A DNA stretch of 64,000 nt from Streptomyces brevispora. GTDB taxonomy: Bacteria > Actinomycetota > Actinomycetes > Streptomycetales > Streptomycetaceae. Under the pieces are notes generated by a model. The model worked only from the letters and a program-made list of their open reading frames with translations, was not told the origin of the DNA and did no database searches. Shown one piece after another: positions 8,610 through 17,359 of the stretch; position 1 is the first letter of the stretch, and each line of letters starts with the position of its first letter. The stretch covers positions 744,001-808,000 of the forward strand of contig NZ_VIWW01000001.1 in NCBI RefSeq assembly GCF_007829885.1, in the 5' to 3' direction. A program made the translations under genes and the position numbers.

Positions 8610-9101
8610 TCATCGCGGCGGGTGCGGGGCGACCGGAACCGCCAGGCGCAGCACCAGGTGGGTGCCCGCGCGGGGGTGGGCCGGATCGGGGGCCCAGCCG
8701 TGGGACACGTAGAACGACTGGGCGCGGGTGTTGTGGATGAACACCTCCAGGCAGGCGTCCGCCACCCCGTCCCGCTGCCAGGCCGCCACACACGCGGCGT
8801 GCAGCTCGGTCCCGATGCCCTCGCGCCAGCGGGCCGGGGCCACATGGAGCTGGCTGAGGTGCATGACGCCGTCGCGTACGGCGTGGGCCGCGATCCCGGC
8901 GAGGACGCCGTCCCGCTCGGCGCAGAGCACGGTGGCGCCGTCCCGGTCGATGGCCCGCTCCCAGCCGGCCCGGCTGCGGGCGGCCTCCTCGGGGCCCGCG
9001 TACTCCTCCTCCGGCAGGTGGCCCCGGTAGTAGGTGGCACGCGCCTCGGTGTGCAGGCGGACTATCGCGTCGAGATCGGCGGGCATCGCAGTTCGGATCA
9101 T
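8610..9101 (-). CDS. GNAT family N-acetyltransferase
   Basis: This is a 163-residue acetyl-CoA-dependent acyltransferase. It starts MIRTAMPADLDAIVRLHTEA, the standard GNAT opening, and contains the acetyl-CoA loop region LHVAPARWREGIGTELHAAC (R/Q-x-x-G-x-G/A version), then ACLEVFIHNTRAQSFYVSHGW (motif B with Asn and Tyr). ATG 9101 was chosen over an upstream ATG at 9164 because it begins at the fold start. The acceptor substrate is unknown. It stands alone between the toxin gene and a pectate lyase. Confidence 0.88.
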   Translation of the reverse strand: MIRTAMPADLDAIVRLHTEARATYYRGHLPEEEYAGPEEAARSRAGWERAIDRDGATVLCAERDGVLAGIAAHAVRDGVMHLSQLHVAPARWREGIGTELHAACVAAWQRDGVADACLEVFIHNTRAQSFYVSHGWAPDPAHPRAGTHLVLRLAVPVAPHPPR

Positions 9102-9187
9102 GGTGAAGGAGACGCTCCGGGTCGCCCGGGGGTTGCGGCCGTGTCCACCCTCGGGTGGGTCCAACGCGGCGTCGTACGGCCCGAGGT

Positions 9188-9227
9188 GGCCGACCGTGCC
9201 CCCGGTGGGGCGGGGGCACGGTCGGCC
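9188..9227. terminator. intrinsic terminator downstream of the pectate lyase
   Basis: GGCCGACCGTGCCCCC (9188-9203) and GGGGGCACGGTCGGCC (9212-9227) form a perfect 16-bp stem with an 8-base loop, 10 bases past the pectate lyase stop (9237). There is no long U tract, as is usual in Streptomyces. Confidence 0.88.
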
Positions 9228-9236
9228 GGTGATCGG

Positions 9237-10202
9237 CTAGATCTTTCCGGCGCCCGCTCCGCCGGTCACCGAGGAGACGACGGACGAGGCCGGTTCGGCG
9301 GTGTACGAGTACGGCGCCTGAGTGAACTTGCCGACCTGCGAGATCTCGGTGGCCGCGCCGCCGAGGTCGTTGCCGCGCTGCACGACGTACCCGTCGATGT
9401 CGCTGTCACGGATGGTGGTGATGGCGACCCCGGTGCTGCGGAAGACGTTGTTCTCCACCAGCATCTGCGCGCCCATCCGGGAGTGCACGGCCGTCGAGGC
9501 GCCCACGACGTAGTTGTCGTAGAAGTGTCCGGTGCCGAAACGGAGGCTGGGGATACGGGAGTTGACGTTGTTGAAGTAGTTGTGGTGGTAGGTCACGCGG
9601 AGGTGGCCGGTGTCCTCGCTCGCGTTGTTGTCGCTGTGGCCGACCAGGCTGCCCTTGTAGTGGTCCTTGAAGGTGTTCCAGGAGACGGTGACCTGGTCGG
9701 AGGCGTGGGTGATGTCGAGCAGGCCGTCGTAGTAGTCCTTGTCGTGATCGCGGTCGGCGGAGAAGGTGTTGTGGTCGATCCACACCTTGGTGGACTTCTG
9801 GACGGTGATCCCGTCGGCGGGGGCGACCGGCTTGCTGATGTTGAGGTTGCGGATCACGATGTTCGTCGAGTTCTTCAGCCGCAGCCCGCCACCGGTGAAC
9901 CCGGAGGACGAACCGACGCCGAGCACCGTGGTGTTGGAGCCGACGTCGACCTGGCCGCTGAGCGAGATGATCCCGCTGACCTTGACCGTCTTGGCGGCGG
10001 TGCCGGTGACGGCCGTCTTGAACGCGGCGAGGCTGGTGACGGTCACGGCGGAGGAACTGCCGCCGCCGGTCGTGCCGGACCCGTAGCCCACCGGGGAGGA
10101 TTCGGCGGCCCCGGCGGAGCCCGGAAGCATGGCGACGGCGACGACGGCGACTGTTCCGGCGGCCAGGGCCGTGAGACTGCGGGTGCGGAGGTGGGTGCGC
10201 AT
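9237..10202 (-). CDS. secreted pectate lyase, polysaccharide lyase family 1
   Basis: This 321-residue exported enzyme cleaves polygalacturonate by beta-elimination. A Sec signal peptide spans about residues 1-32 (MRTHLRTRSLTALAAG..., AGA cleavage region). The right-handed beta-helix signature is clear: VWIDHNTFS, the Asp-rich DGLLDITHASDQVTVSWNTF segment (Ca2+-binding side) and VTYHHNYFNNVNSRIPSLRFG with the catalytic Arg. A Gly/Ser-rich spacer at residues 40-50 precedes the domain. It is monocistronic, with a strong terminator after it. It probably initiates pectin use together with the second lyase at 20399. Confidence 0.94.
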   Translation of the reverse strand: MRTHLRTRSLTALAAGTVAVVAVAMLPGSAGAAESSPVGYGSGTTGGGSSSAVTVTSLAAFKTAVTGTAAKTVKVSGIISLSGQVDVGSNTTVLGVGSSSGFTGGGLRLKNSTNIVIRNLNISKPVAPADGITVQKSTKVWIDHNTFSADRDHDKDYYDGLLDITHASDQVTVSWNTFKDHYKGSLVGHSDNNASEDTGHLRVTYHHNYFNNVNSRIPSLRFGTGHFYDNYVVGASTAVHSRMGAQMLVENNVFRSTGVAITTIRDSDIDGYVVQRGNDLGGAATEISQVGKFTQAPYSYTAEPASSVVSSVTGGAGAGKI

Positions 10203-10556
10203 GATGTCCCTTCGGTACGACGACGTGCGGGGAGGGTGCTGTGCCGAGCGGCTCGTACGCGGCGCGGGCGCCCGTATGCGAGCCGCTGTCCCCCTGTTGT
10301 CGTCACCGGGGATCGGGGGGTTGCCGGGTCGGGGACTTAATTTCTGTGCTGCGCAAGGGAGTTGATGCTGCCGCCCGGCCGGCTACCGGAACGCGACGGG
10401 ACCGCCCGGAACGCCTCCCCGGCCGCCTCCCATGCCGCGCCGGAGCGCTCGGCGGCCCGTCCCGCGGTGGGAGGCGGCAGGGTGCGGATGCGCCGGCAGG
10501 TCGGCGCCGCGCGGTTCGTCGGTCCGCACGCTCACGACGCGCGCCGTCCGTGACGG
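10203..10556. other. 354-bp intergenic region upstream of the pectate lyase
   Basis: No convincing gene is seen. The part next to the lyase is the likely promoter; it includes GTACGACGACG at about 10215, loosely like the GTACGACGCGA element found in the GntR and uronate dehydrogenase promoters. AATT-rich sequence at about 10337 (TTAATTTCTG) is unusual in this genome and may mark a promoter. Confidence 0.35.
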
Positions 10557-10847
10557 TCAGTCCTCCCAGGCAACAACCCCCCGCAGCAGGTGGTGGTCGG
10601 ACATGCCCGGAGGGCATGCCGCGGCGTCGCCCCGCACCGTGGTGAACCAGCAGTAGCTCAGGAAGATGCAGTCGGTCTTTCCCCGCCCGTCCGCACGCGG
10701 GGAGCACACCGGCTCGGCGGTCTCCTCACCACTGCGGCACCGGTCCCCCGACTGCGGGCACTGCGGGCCGGTGAACTGGGAGGTGTCGTTCTCGTCGGCT
10801 TCCTGGAAGATCCCGGTGCCGCCGCCGTGGTCGTACAGCGGGTCCAT
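10557..10847 (-). CDS. small cysteine-rich hypothetical protein
   Basis: This 96-residue protein begins MDPLYDHGGGTGIFQEADEN. ATG 10847 has AAGGA 7-8 bases upstream, and strong G/C third-position bias supports coding. Seven Cys residues (CPQSGDRC, VCSP, DCIFLSYCW, ACPPG) suggest disulfides or metal binding, but there is no signal peptide from this start. A longer reading to 10967 adds 40 residues with a hydrophobic stretch (SLVLFLSLF), a possible export signal. I do not recognise the family. It is isolated, between the pectate lyase and DUF1349 genes. Confidence 0.6.
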   Translation of the reverse strand: MDPLYDHGGGTGIFQEADENDTSQFTGPQCPQSGDRCRSGEETAEPVCSPRADGRGKTDCIFLSYCWFTTVRGDAAACPPGMSDHHLLRGVVAWED

Positions 10848-11152
10848 CCGGCCGTCCTTGGGAAAGAGGGAGAGGAACAGGACAAGGGAAGTCTGCCGGC
10901 TGAACGCATGCGTGGTTCCCTTCGCCGGGACCCGTCGAGAGCCCGGTCGCGTGGCAGCCAGAATCATGCCGCGAACGTGACAGTCACGAGGGGTTTGTCC
11001 CGGCCTTCCGCACGGGCCGGCTCACGAAGGAGGCCTTGAGGGGATCACCCGTCATGCCGCGTGGCGCCGGGCCCTGAGGACAGCACCACGCGGCAGGAAC
11101 GAGCGCACCCCGGTCAGGAACTCACCGGGGTACGCGGGTGACGGGGCTGCGG
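10848..11152. other. 305-bp intergenic region
   Basis: No gene is supported here. It would hold the promoter of the Cys-rich protein gene (reading left) and the trailer of the DUF1349 gene; no long perfect stem was found. Confidence 0.3.
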
Positions 11153-11764
11153 TCAGCTGCCGTCCCGGAGGTCGGCGAGGCCCGTCGGACGGAACGCGAT
11201 CCGGTCGAAGGCGGCCTCGCAGCCCTCCCCCGTGGGTGACTGGACCAGGAAGCCGATGGACGCGGCCGCCGCCTGCTCCGGGGCGCCCAGGGCGAAGACG
11301 CGGACGAAGGTCCACTTCTCGCCGTCGGCGGAGGCGTGGTAGGCGAAGGCGTTGCCGGTGCGGCTCAGCCGCAGCCAGTGGCTGTCGCCGTCCACGACGA
11401 AGGAGTTGACGTCGTCGGAGTGGCCCCGGGTGACGACGGTGCAGACGGTGGGGCGTTCCGGGGAGAGTTCCAGGCAGATCTTGGCCCACTCGCGGTCGCC
11501 GACGTGGAGGTAGAGGACCCCCGCGTCGAAGGCGGCGGCGAAGCCGACCCGCACCCGGGCGATCAGCTGGAAGTCGCCCTCCGGGGCGGCGCCCAGCAGC
11601 CGGGGTGCGTCGCTCTCGGAGTCCAGGGCGGCGCCGCCCGGCGGGACGAAGCGGTCCTGCCGGGCGCCCGCGCGGGCGGTCAGGATGCCGTCCTCGTAGC
11701 TCCACCCGGTCGCGGGGCCGAACGGTTCGAGGTCGAAGGGGAGTTCGGGAAGTCGCAGTGTCAT
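11153..11764 (-). CDS. DUF1349 domain protein
   Basis: This 203-residue cytosolic protein belongs to the DUF1349 family, whose members have a concanavalin-like beta-sandwich fold. Typical features are the opening LPELPFDLEPFGPATGW, the FQLIARVRVGFAAAFDAGVL strand pair, the WAKICLELSPERPTVCTVVT segment and WLRLSRTGNAFAYHASADGE. Its ATG overlaps the TGA of the upstream dehydrogenase (ATGA), so the two are coupled and one operon. The family's biochemical role is not established; the context suggests carbohydrate handling. Confidence 0.8.
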   Translation of the reverse strand: MTLRLPELPFDLEPFGPATGWSYEDGILTARAGARQDRFVPPGGAALDSESDAPRLLGAAPEGDFQLIARVRVGFAAAFDAGVLYLHVGDREWAKICLELSPERPTVCTVVTRGHSDDVNSFVVDGDSHWLRLSRTGNAFAYHASADGEKWTFVRVFALGAPEQAAAASIGFLVQSPTGEGCEAAFDRIAFRPTGLADLRDGS

Positions 11765-13281
11765 GCTCGTCGTCCGTCCACGCGCCGCGGCAGGCCCTGC
11801 GGGTTGTCCTCGCGGAGCTCCGGAGGGAGCAGGGCCTCGGGGGTTGTCTGGTAGCTGACCGGGCGCAGCCAGCGCTCGATCGCGGTGGCTCCGACCGAGG
11901 TGGAGGTGGAGGTGGTGGCCGGGTAGGGGCCGCCGTGGTGCTGGGCGGGGGCGACGGCGACGCCGGTCGGCCAGCCGTTGACCAGGACGCGTCCGGCCAG
12001 CGGGGTAAGTGCGGCCAGGACGGTGGCGGCGCTGCCGTCCTCCTCCTCGGTGGCGATCTGGAGGGTGGCGGTGAGGTTGCCGGGGAGCCGGGCGAGGACC
12101 GCGGTGATCTCGTCCTCGGAGGTATAGCGGGCCACGACGGTGACCGGGCCGAAGCACTCCTCCAGGAGCGCGTCGTGCGGGCCCTCGGTGGTGAGGAGGT
12201 GCGCCGGTACGGTCAGGAAGCCGGCCGCGACGGTGTGTTCGCCGCCCGCGCCGGGGGTGACCGGGGCGTCCACGTCCGGGAGTTCGGCCCGTTCGCGCAC
12301 TCCGGCGAGGAAGGCGTCGCGCATCCGGTGGTCGAGCAGGACGCCGGCCTCGGTGTCGCTGACCGCCTCGGTGAGCGCCTTCAGCAGCCGGTCGCCGGTC
12401 TCGCCCGCGGGGGCCAGGACGAATCCGGGCTTCGTGCAGAACTGGCCCTCGCCCATGGTCATCGAGCCCGCGAGCCCGGCACCGATCTGCTCGCCGCGCT
12501 CGGCGGCGGCCGCCTCGGTGACGACGACGGGGTTGAGGGAGCCGAGCTCGCCGTGGAACGGGATGGGGACGGGCCGGGCCGCCGCCGCGTCGAAGAGGGC
12601 GCGTCCGCCGCGCACCGAGCCGGTGAAGCCGGCGGCGCTGACGAGTGGGTGGCGGACCAGTTCGACGCCGGCGTCGAAGCCGTGCACGAGGATCAGGACG
12701 TCCTCGGGGAGTCCGACCTGTGCGGCGGCCCTGCGCAGTACCGAGGCGCAGAGTTCGGAGGTCGCCGGGTGGTCGGGGTGTGCCTTGACGACGACCGGGC
12801 AGCCGGCCGCGAGGGCGCTGGCGGTGTCGCCGCCGGGGACGGAGAACGCGAGCGGGAAGTTGCTGGCCGCGTAGACGGCGACGACGCCGAGCGGGATCTT
12901 GTAGCGGCGCAGGTCGGGCCACGGCGGGGTGCGGGTGGCGTCCTCGTGGTCGATGTGGATGTCGAGGTACGCGCCCTCGTCGACGACCTCCGCGAAGGCC
13001 CTCAACTGGGCTGTGGTGCGCGCGAGTTCACCGGTGAGCCGGGCCGGGCCGAGTGCCGTCTCGGCGTCGGCGGCCTCGATGACGTGCTCGCCCGCCTCGG
13101 TGAGCAGATCGGCCGCGGTGCGCAGGAACGCGGCGCGCACGGTGCGATCGGCGAGCGAGGCGCGTACGGCGTGGGCGGCCCGGACCGCCTGGTCGACCTC
13201 CTCCGCTGTAGCCTCCACCGCAACCTGCTCACGCGGGTTCCCGGTGCGGGGGTCGACGCTCCAGACTGGTGCTGCTGCCAC
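11761..13281 (-). CDS. aldehyde dehydrogenase, probable 2-oxoglutarate semialdehyde dehydrogenase
   Basis: This is a 506-residue NAD(P)+-dependent aldehyde dehydrogenase. Catalytic residues are visible: Asn141 (YAASNFPLAFS), Lys166 (VVVKAHP), Glu245 (PFHGELGSLNP) and nucleophile Cys282 (GEGQFCTKPG). The ASNFPLAFSVPGGDTASALA segment and the FTGSVRGGRALFDAAAARP loop match the ketoglutaric-semialdehyde dehydrogenase (EC 1.2.1.26) subgroup, the last step of oxidative uronate and pentose pathways. GTG 13281 has GGAAGGA six bases upstream; an earlier ATG at 13311 lies in the operator region. KdgD at 33439 would supply its substrate. The IclR gene is divergent. Confidence 0.85.
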   Translation of the reverse strand: MAAAPVWSVDPRTGNPREQVAVEATAEEVDQAVRAAHAVRASLADRTVRAAFLRTAADLLTEAGEHVIEAADAETALGPARLTGELARTTAQLRAFAEVVDEGAYLDIHIDHEDATRTPPWPDLRRYKIPLGVVAVYAASNFPLAFSVPGGDTASALAAGCPVVVKAHPDHPATSELCASVLRRAAAQVGLPEDVLILVHGFDAGVELVRHPLVSAAGFTGSVRGGRALFDAAAARPVPIPFHGELGSLNPVVVTEAAAAERGEQIGAGLAGSMTMGEGQFCTKPGFVLAPAGETGDRLLKALTEAVSDTEAGVLLDHRMRDAFLAGVRERAELPDVDAPVTPGAGGEHTVAAGFLTVPAHLLTTEGPHDALLEECFGPVTVVARYTSEDEITAVLARLPGNLTATLQIATEEEDGSAATVLAALTPLAGRVLVNGWPTGVAVAPAQHHGGPYPATTSTSTSVGATAIERWLRPVSYQTTPEALLPPELREDNPQGLPRRVDGRRA

Positions 13282-13310
13282 CGTGTTTCCTTCCGCTCCA
13301 CTGCCACACA

Positions 13311-13336
13311 TCAGAAGTTGTTCGGTATTCTGAACA
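13311..13336. promoter_or_regulatory. overlapping inverted repeats, candidate IclR operator
   Basis: TGTTC (13319-13323) pairs with GAACA (13332-13336), and TCAGAA (13311-13316) pairs with TTCTGA (13328-13333), an interleaved pair of palindromes. They sit 30-55 bases upstream of the dehydrogenase start and about 100 bases before the divergent IclR gene, where such regulators usually bind. Assignment to this IclR is inferred. Confidence 0.55.
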
Positions 13337-13435
13337 GAGTTCCTGATCGTGAATATGAAGCGACTCTATTTCCGGGCGATCGGTGTTGGCAAGAAGTCGC
13401 AGGTTTCGTAAGTGGGCTGGAAGGGGCGTAGGGCG

Positions 13436-14206
13436 ATGTCGGTTGCCGAGTCTGGTGGGGCACAGGTCAAGTCCGCGGTACGGACGGTGGAGCTGCTGGA
13501 GTACTTCGCCGGGCGGCCGGGCATGCACTCGCTCGCCGCGGTGCAGGAAGCTGTCGGATACCCCAAGTCGAGCCTCTACATGCTGTTGCGCACCCTGGTC
13601 GAGCTGGGCTGGGTGGAGACGGACGCGACCGGGACGCGGTACGGGATCGGTGTGCGGGCGCTGCTGGTCGGCACCTCGTACATCGACGGCGACGAGGTGG
13701 TCGCGGCCGCCCGCCCCACCCTGGACCGGCTCTCCGACGACACCACGGAGACCATCCACCTGGCCCGCCTCGACGGGACCAACGTGGTGTACCTCGCCAC
13801 CCGTCAGTCCCAGCACTACCTGCGCCCCTTCACCCGCGTCGGCCGCAGGCTGCCCGCGCACTCCACCTCGCTCGGCAAGGCGCTGCTGGCCACCCACAGC
13901 GACGAGCAGGTGCGCAAGATGCTGCCCGAGACGCTGCCCGCGCTGACCGAGCACACCCTGACCGACCGGGAGGAGCTCATCGAGGAGCTGCACCTGATCC
14001 GCGAGCAGGGATACGCGGTGGACCGCGAGGAGAACACCCTGGGGCTGCGCTGCTTCGGTGTCGCGATCCCGTACCGCACCCCGGCCCGTGACGCCATCAG
14101 CTGCTCGGTGCCGGTCGCCCGGCTCACGCCCGCGCACGAGCAGATGGTCAAGGACGCGCTGTTCGACGCCCGCGACCGGCTGACGCTCGCGACCCGGAGG
14201 CTCTGA
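13436..14206 (+). CDS. IclR family transcriptional regulator
   Basis: This 256-residue regulator has an N-terminal winged helix-turn-helix (SAVRTVELLEYFAGRPGMHS, then VGYPKSSLYMLLRTLVELGW) and a C-terminal IclR effector domain with HSTSLGKALLATHSDEQ and LIREQGYAVDREENTLGLRCFGVAIP. ATG 13436 was chosen over the in-frame ATG at 13412 because AGGG precedes it and the family starts close to the helix-turn-helix. It is divergent from the semialdehyde dehydrogenase operon and likely controls it, with a sugar-acid catabolite as ligand. The interleaved palindrome at 13311-13336 is its candidate site. Confidence 0.92.
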   Translation: MSVAESGGAQVKSAVRTVELLEYFAGRPGMHSLAAVQEAVGYPKSSLYMLLRTLVELGWVETDATGTRYGIGVRALLVGTSYIDGDEVVAAARPTLDRLSDDTTETIHLARLDGTNVVYLATRQSQHYLRPFTRVGRRLPAHSTSLGKALLATHSDEQVRKMLPETLPALTEHTLTDREELIEELHLIREQGYAVDREENTLGLRCFGVAIPYRTPARDAISCSVPVARLTPAHEQMVKDALFDARDRLTLATRRL

Positions 14207-14342
14207 GCGCGGCACGTCCCGCCCGGCGAGGACTCGTGCGGCGCCGGGCCGGGCCCGGGGGAACGGCGGCGACGATGAGGAACGGGTGAGAAGCGGCACA
14301 ACCGGGAACGGTGCGCCGCACCCCGCACGTCCCTTGTACGGG

Positions 14343-15794
14343 ATGAACAAAACGATCAGGCGCGCCTCGGTCTTCTTGCTGCTGCTGGTCCTCGCCCTGC
14401 TGGGGCGGGCGACCTGGGTGCAGGCGTACCAGGCAAAGGCGCTCGCGGACGACGACCACAACCGGCGGAACACCATCGCGCAGTACGCGCGGCCGCTCGG
14501 CGACATCATCGTGGCCGGCTCACCGGTCACCGGATCGAAGAGGACGGAGGGCAGTGATCTCGCGTACAAGCGCAGCTACAAGCAGGGCGACCTCTACGCG
14601 GCCGTCACCGGCTACGGCTCACAGGCCTACGGCTCCACCCAGCTCGAAGGTATCTACAGCCAGGTGCTGGACGGCACCGACAACCGGCTGAAGAACCCCC
14701 TGGACGTGGTGACCGGCAAGAAGACCGCGCCGGGCAGTGTGGTGACCACGATCGACCCGGACGTGCAGAAGGCGGCGTACGACGCGCTCGGCGACGACAA
14801 GGGCGCTGCCGTCGCGATCGATCCGAAGAGCGGGCAGATCCTGGGGATGGTCTCCTCGCCGTCCTACGATCCGTCGGACATCAGCGGGACGGCGGACGGC
14901 GACACCTGGAAGAAGCTGCTCGCCGACCCGGACAAGCCGCTGGTCAACCGCGCGCTGCGGCAGCCGCTGGCGCCCGGTTCGACGTTCAAGCTGGTGGTGG
15001 CGTCCGCCGCGCTGGAGGACGGGCTGTACCGCTCGGTCGACGAGGCCACCAAGAGCCCGATGCCGTACACGCTGCCCGGCACCCGTACCCCTCTGCGGAA
15101 CGAGAGCGCCTCCGCCCCCTGCGAGAACGCGACGCTGCGCGTGGCGCTCCAGTACTCGTGCAACAACGTCTTCGGCAAGGTCGCCGCCGATCTCGGCCAG
15201 GACAAGGTCCGGGCGATGGCGGAGAAGTTCGGCTTCAACACGGAGAAGCTCGATGTGCCGGTCAGGGCCGCCAAGAGCCTCTATCCATCCGGGATGGACG
15301 ACGCGCAGACGGCGCTGACGGGCATCGGCCAGTTCGAGGTCACCGCGACACCGCTCCAGATGGCGATGGTCTCGGCGGCCCTCGCCAACGGCGGTGAGCT
15401 GGCCGCACCGCACATGGTCGCCAAGGTGACGGACTCGACGGGCGGCACGCTGGAGGACTTCGCGGACGGTGACATGAAGCGCGTCGTCTCCTCGTCCACC
15501 GCCGAGCAGCTGCGCAGTGCGATGGTGACCGTCGTGGAGCAGGGCACCGGCACCAACGCCCGGATCGGCGGGGCCGAGGTGGGCGGCAAGACGGGGACCG
15601 CGGAGAACGGTGTGGGCAACAGCAACACCCCGTACGCCTGGTTCACCTCGTACGCGAAGGACAGGTCCAGCGGCCAGGAGGTCGCGGTCGCCGTCATCGT
15701 GGAGGACTCGGGTTCGGCCGCGTCGGAGGTCAGCGGCAACGGGCTCGCGGCCCCGATCGCCCAGAAGATGATGAAGGCCGCGCTCCAGCGGTGA
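14343..15794 (+). CDS. penicillin-binding protein (class B transpeptidase, PbpA-like)
   Basis: This is a 483-residue peptidoglycan DD-transpeptidase anchored by one N-terminal membrane helix (residues 8-25). The transpeptidase motifs are all present: SxxK at residues 213-216 (STFK), SxN at 272-274 (SCN) and KTG at 416-418 (KTGTAE). The short dimerisation domain (DNRRNTIAQYARPLGDIIVAG type) matches actinobacterial PbpA rather than FtsI. ATG 14343 directly precedes the signal-anchor; an open frame upstream adds only charged residues. It is outside the main division cluster and appears monocistronic, followed by a strong terminator. Confidence 0.92.
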   Translation: MNKTIRRASVFLLLLVLALLGRATWVQAYQAKALADDDHNRRNTIAQYARPLGDIIVAGSPVTGSKRTEGSDLAYKRSYKQGDLYAAVTGYGSQAYGSTQLEGIYSQVLDGTDNRLKNPLDVVTGKKTAPGSVVTTIDPDVQKAAYDALGDDKGAAVAIDPKSGQILGMVSSPSYDPSDISGTADGDTWKKLLADPDKPLVNRALRQPLAPGSTFKLVVASAALEDGLYRSVDEATKSPMPYTLPGTRTPLRNESASAPCENATLRVALQYSCNNVFGKVAADLGQDKVRAMAEKFGFNTEKLDVPVRAAKSLYPSGMDDAQTALTGIGQFEVTATPLQMAMVSAALANGGELAAPHMVAKVTDSTGGTLEDFADGDMKRVVSSSTAEQLRSAMVTVVEQGTGTNARIGGAEVGGKTGTAENGVGNSNTPYAWFTSYAKDRSSGQEVAVAVIVEDSGSAASEVSGNGLAAPIAQKMMKAALQR

Positions 15795-15806
15795 CCGGAG
15801 GGACGT

Positions 15807-15847
15807 GACGCCCCCGGCACCCCGTTCCGCGGGATGCCGGGGGCGTC
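15807..15847 (+). terminator. intrinsic terminator after the penicillin-binding protein gene
   Basis: GACGCCCCCGGCA (15807-15819) and TGCCGGGGGCGTC (15835-15847) form a perfect 13-bp stem with a 15-base loop, 12 bases past the stop at 15794. Confidence 0.88.
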
Positions 15848-16035
15848 ACTGTGTCCCGGGCCCTTCAGGTTTTCGCCGTGTTACGTCTTACTTGGTTACG
15901 CACCCGTGTCGAAGCGCTTCCGGGGTGTGTTGGTACGCTCTCGCCCCGCCCGCGCACCGTGGGTGGCGTCCGGGAGTCACACACGGCCGGGGACCGGCAC
16001 ACGCACCGGCATTCGAGCGCAGGGATGAGGTAGCT

Positions 16036-16614
16036 GTGGGCACATCCATCGACGCCGACGATGCCGCTGCCGCCGAGTTCCATGAGTTCTTCGAGGCTCA
16101 TTACGCCGAACTCGCACGGTTCGCCCATCTGTTGACCGGTGAGATCGATGCCGCCGACGATCTGGCCGCCGATGCCCTGCTGGCGCTCTGGCACCGCTGG
16201 GACCGGGTCAGGAACGCCGACCATCCGGTGGCGTACGCGCGCGGGGTGGTCGCCAACCTGGCCAGGACCCGGATCCGCAGCGCGGTGCGCGAGCGCCGCA
16301 GGATCGCCCTGTTCTGGGCGCCTCGCGGTGGCGGGGACGGGTACGCGGTCGAAGATCCGGACGTGTCGGCGGTGGTCGACGTCCAGGGGGCGCTGCGCAG
16401 GCTGCCGTTCCGCAAGCGCGCCTGTGTGGTGCTGCGGCACGCCTTCGACCTCTCGGAGCGGGACACCTCGCTGGTGCTGGGGATCTCGGTGGGTACGGTG
16501 AAGAGCCAGACCTCGCGCGCCGTCGCGGAACTGCAACGGCTGCTCGGTCCCGATACGCCCGCCGCACATGTGCACGTGGCCGTTGCGACGCAGCGCACCG
16601 GAGGAAGTCAGTGA
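16036..16614 (+). CDS. SigE-family ECF RNA polymerase sigma factor
   Basis: This 192-residue extracytoplasmic-function sigma factor starts with GTG 16036, 5 bases after GAGG. Region 2 is at residues 13-80 (FHEFFEAHYAELARFAHLLT, then DDLAADALLALWHRWDRV) and region 4 at about 110-170 (LPFRKRACVVLRHAFDLSER, ISVGTVKSQTSRAVAELQRL). It belongs to the streptomycete SigE-type (SACE) subgroup. The next gene overlaps its stop and encodes a membrane protein, a possible partner or anti-sigma. The frame remains open far upstream, but that part lacks coding character. Confidence 0.9.
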   Translation: MGTSIDADDAAAAEFHEFFEAHYAELARFAHLLTGEIDAADDLAADALLALWHRWDRVRNADHPVAYARGVVANLARTRIRSAVRERRRIALFWAPRGGGDGYAVEDPDVSAVVDVQGALRRLPFRKRACVVLRHAFDLSERDTSLVLGISVGTVKSQTSRAVAELQRLLGPDTPAAHVHVAVATQRTGGSQ

Positions 16615-17354
16615 TGGACAAGGAGCTGCTCCGGCGGCTGCGGGTCGCCGCCGAGGCACACCGCCCGGACCGGGAACGGATACTGGCCCGGGTCGAGCGC
16701 GGGATGGCCGAGGGCGGCCCCGCGGCCCGGGTCGTGCGCCCGCCTCGCACCGCGACACCGTGGCTGCGGGTCGCGGGGGCCACGGCGGCGGTCTGCGGGG
16801 TACTGGCGGCCGGCGCCTTCGCCGTCACCTCCGCCGGCGGGGGCGGGCCGCGGGGGGACCGGGTGGCGGCCCCGCCGACCTCCTCCGGCACGACGTCCGC
16901 CACCGGTACGACGGGTGCCACCGGGGCGCCGGCCGTGCCCGGCGGTGCGCCGCGCACCGAGGACGGCCCGCTGTGGACGGACGGCGCCGTCGATCCGCAC
17001 AGCAACGCGTACTGGGCGCAGAGCAATGTGACGCTGCGGACGACCGAACCGCTCTCCTCGCTCACCGTCGAGCTGCGGATCGCACTCACCGGCGGGGTGA
17101 CCAGCACCGGTTCCTGGCGCTCGCTGCCCGAGCGGGACTTCACCGTGTCGGTGTCCGAGGACGGCGGCTTCCTCGTCTACCGGTGGGCCCTGAAGCCGGG
17201 GCGCACGGTCCCGGCCGGCACGCACACGTTCGCCGGGCAGTACGACCACGCGGAGGGCGAACGCGACGCGTCGGGCGACTACCTGACCGCGCACGCGGTC
17301 CGTGCCTCCGGCCAACGGGCCACGGTGGGCGACCGGTTCGGCCCGGCCCGCTGA
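16611..17354 (+). CDS. membrane-anchored protein coupled to a sigma factor (possible anti-sigma or accessory)
   Basis: This 247-residue protein has an N-terminal cytosolic segment (about residues 1-50, rich in Arg and Leu), one membrane helix at about 51-72 (LRVAGATAAVCGVLAAGAFA), a Ser/Thr/Gly/Pro linker and an extracytoplasmic domain from about residue 110 with alternating beta-strand pattern (AYWAQSNVTLRTTEPLSSLT). The GTG (16611) or ATG (16614) start overlaps the sigma factor stop; GGAGGA lies just upstream. Topology and coupling fit an anti-sigma or signalling partner, but no ASD or zinc-binding HxxxCxxC motif is visible, so the role is inferred. Confidence 0.75.
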   Translation: MMDKELLRRLRVAAEAHRPDRERILARVERGMAEGGPAARVVRPPRTATPWLRVAGATAAVCGVLAAGAFAVTSAGGGGPRGDRVAAPPTSSGTTSATGTTGATGAPAVPGGAPRTEDGPLWTDGAVDPHSNAYWAQSNVTLRTTEPLSSLTVELRIALTGGVTSTGSWRSLPERDFTVSVSEDGGFLVYRWALKPGRTVPAGTHTFAGQYDHAEGERDASGDYLTAHAVRASGQRATVGDRFGPAR

Positions 17355-17359
17355 CCCTG

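Noticed and set aside
15911..15920. GAAGCGCTTC as a LacI operator before the sigma gene
   Set aside because: A 10-bp palindrome of this GC content can occur by chance and no LacI-type gene or sugar gene is adjacent.
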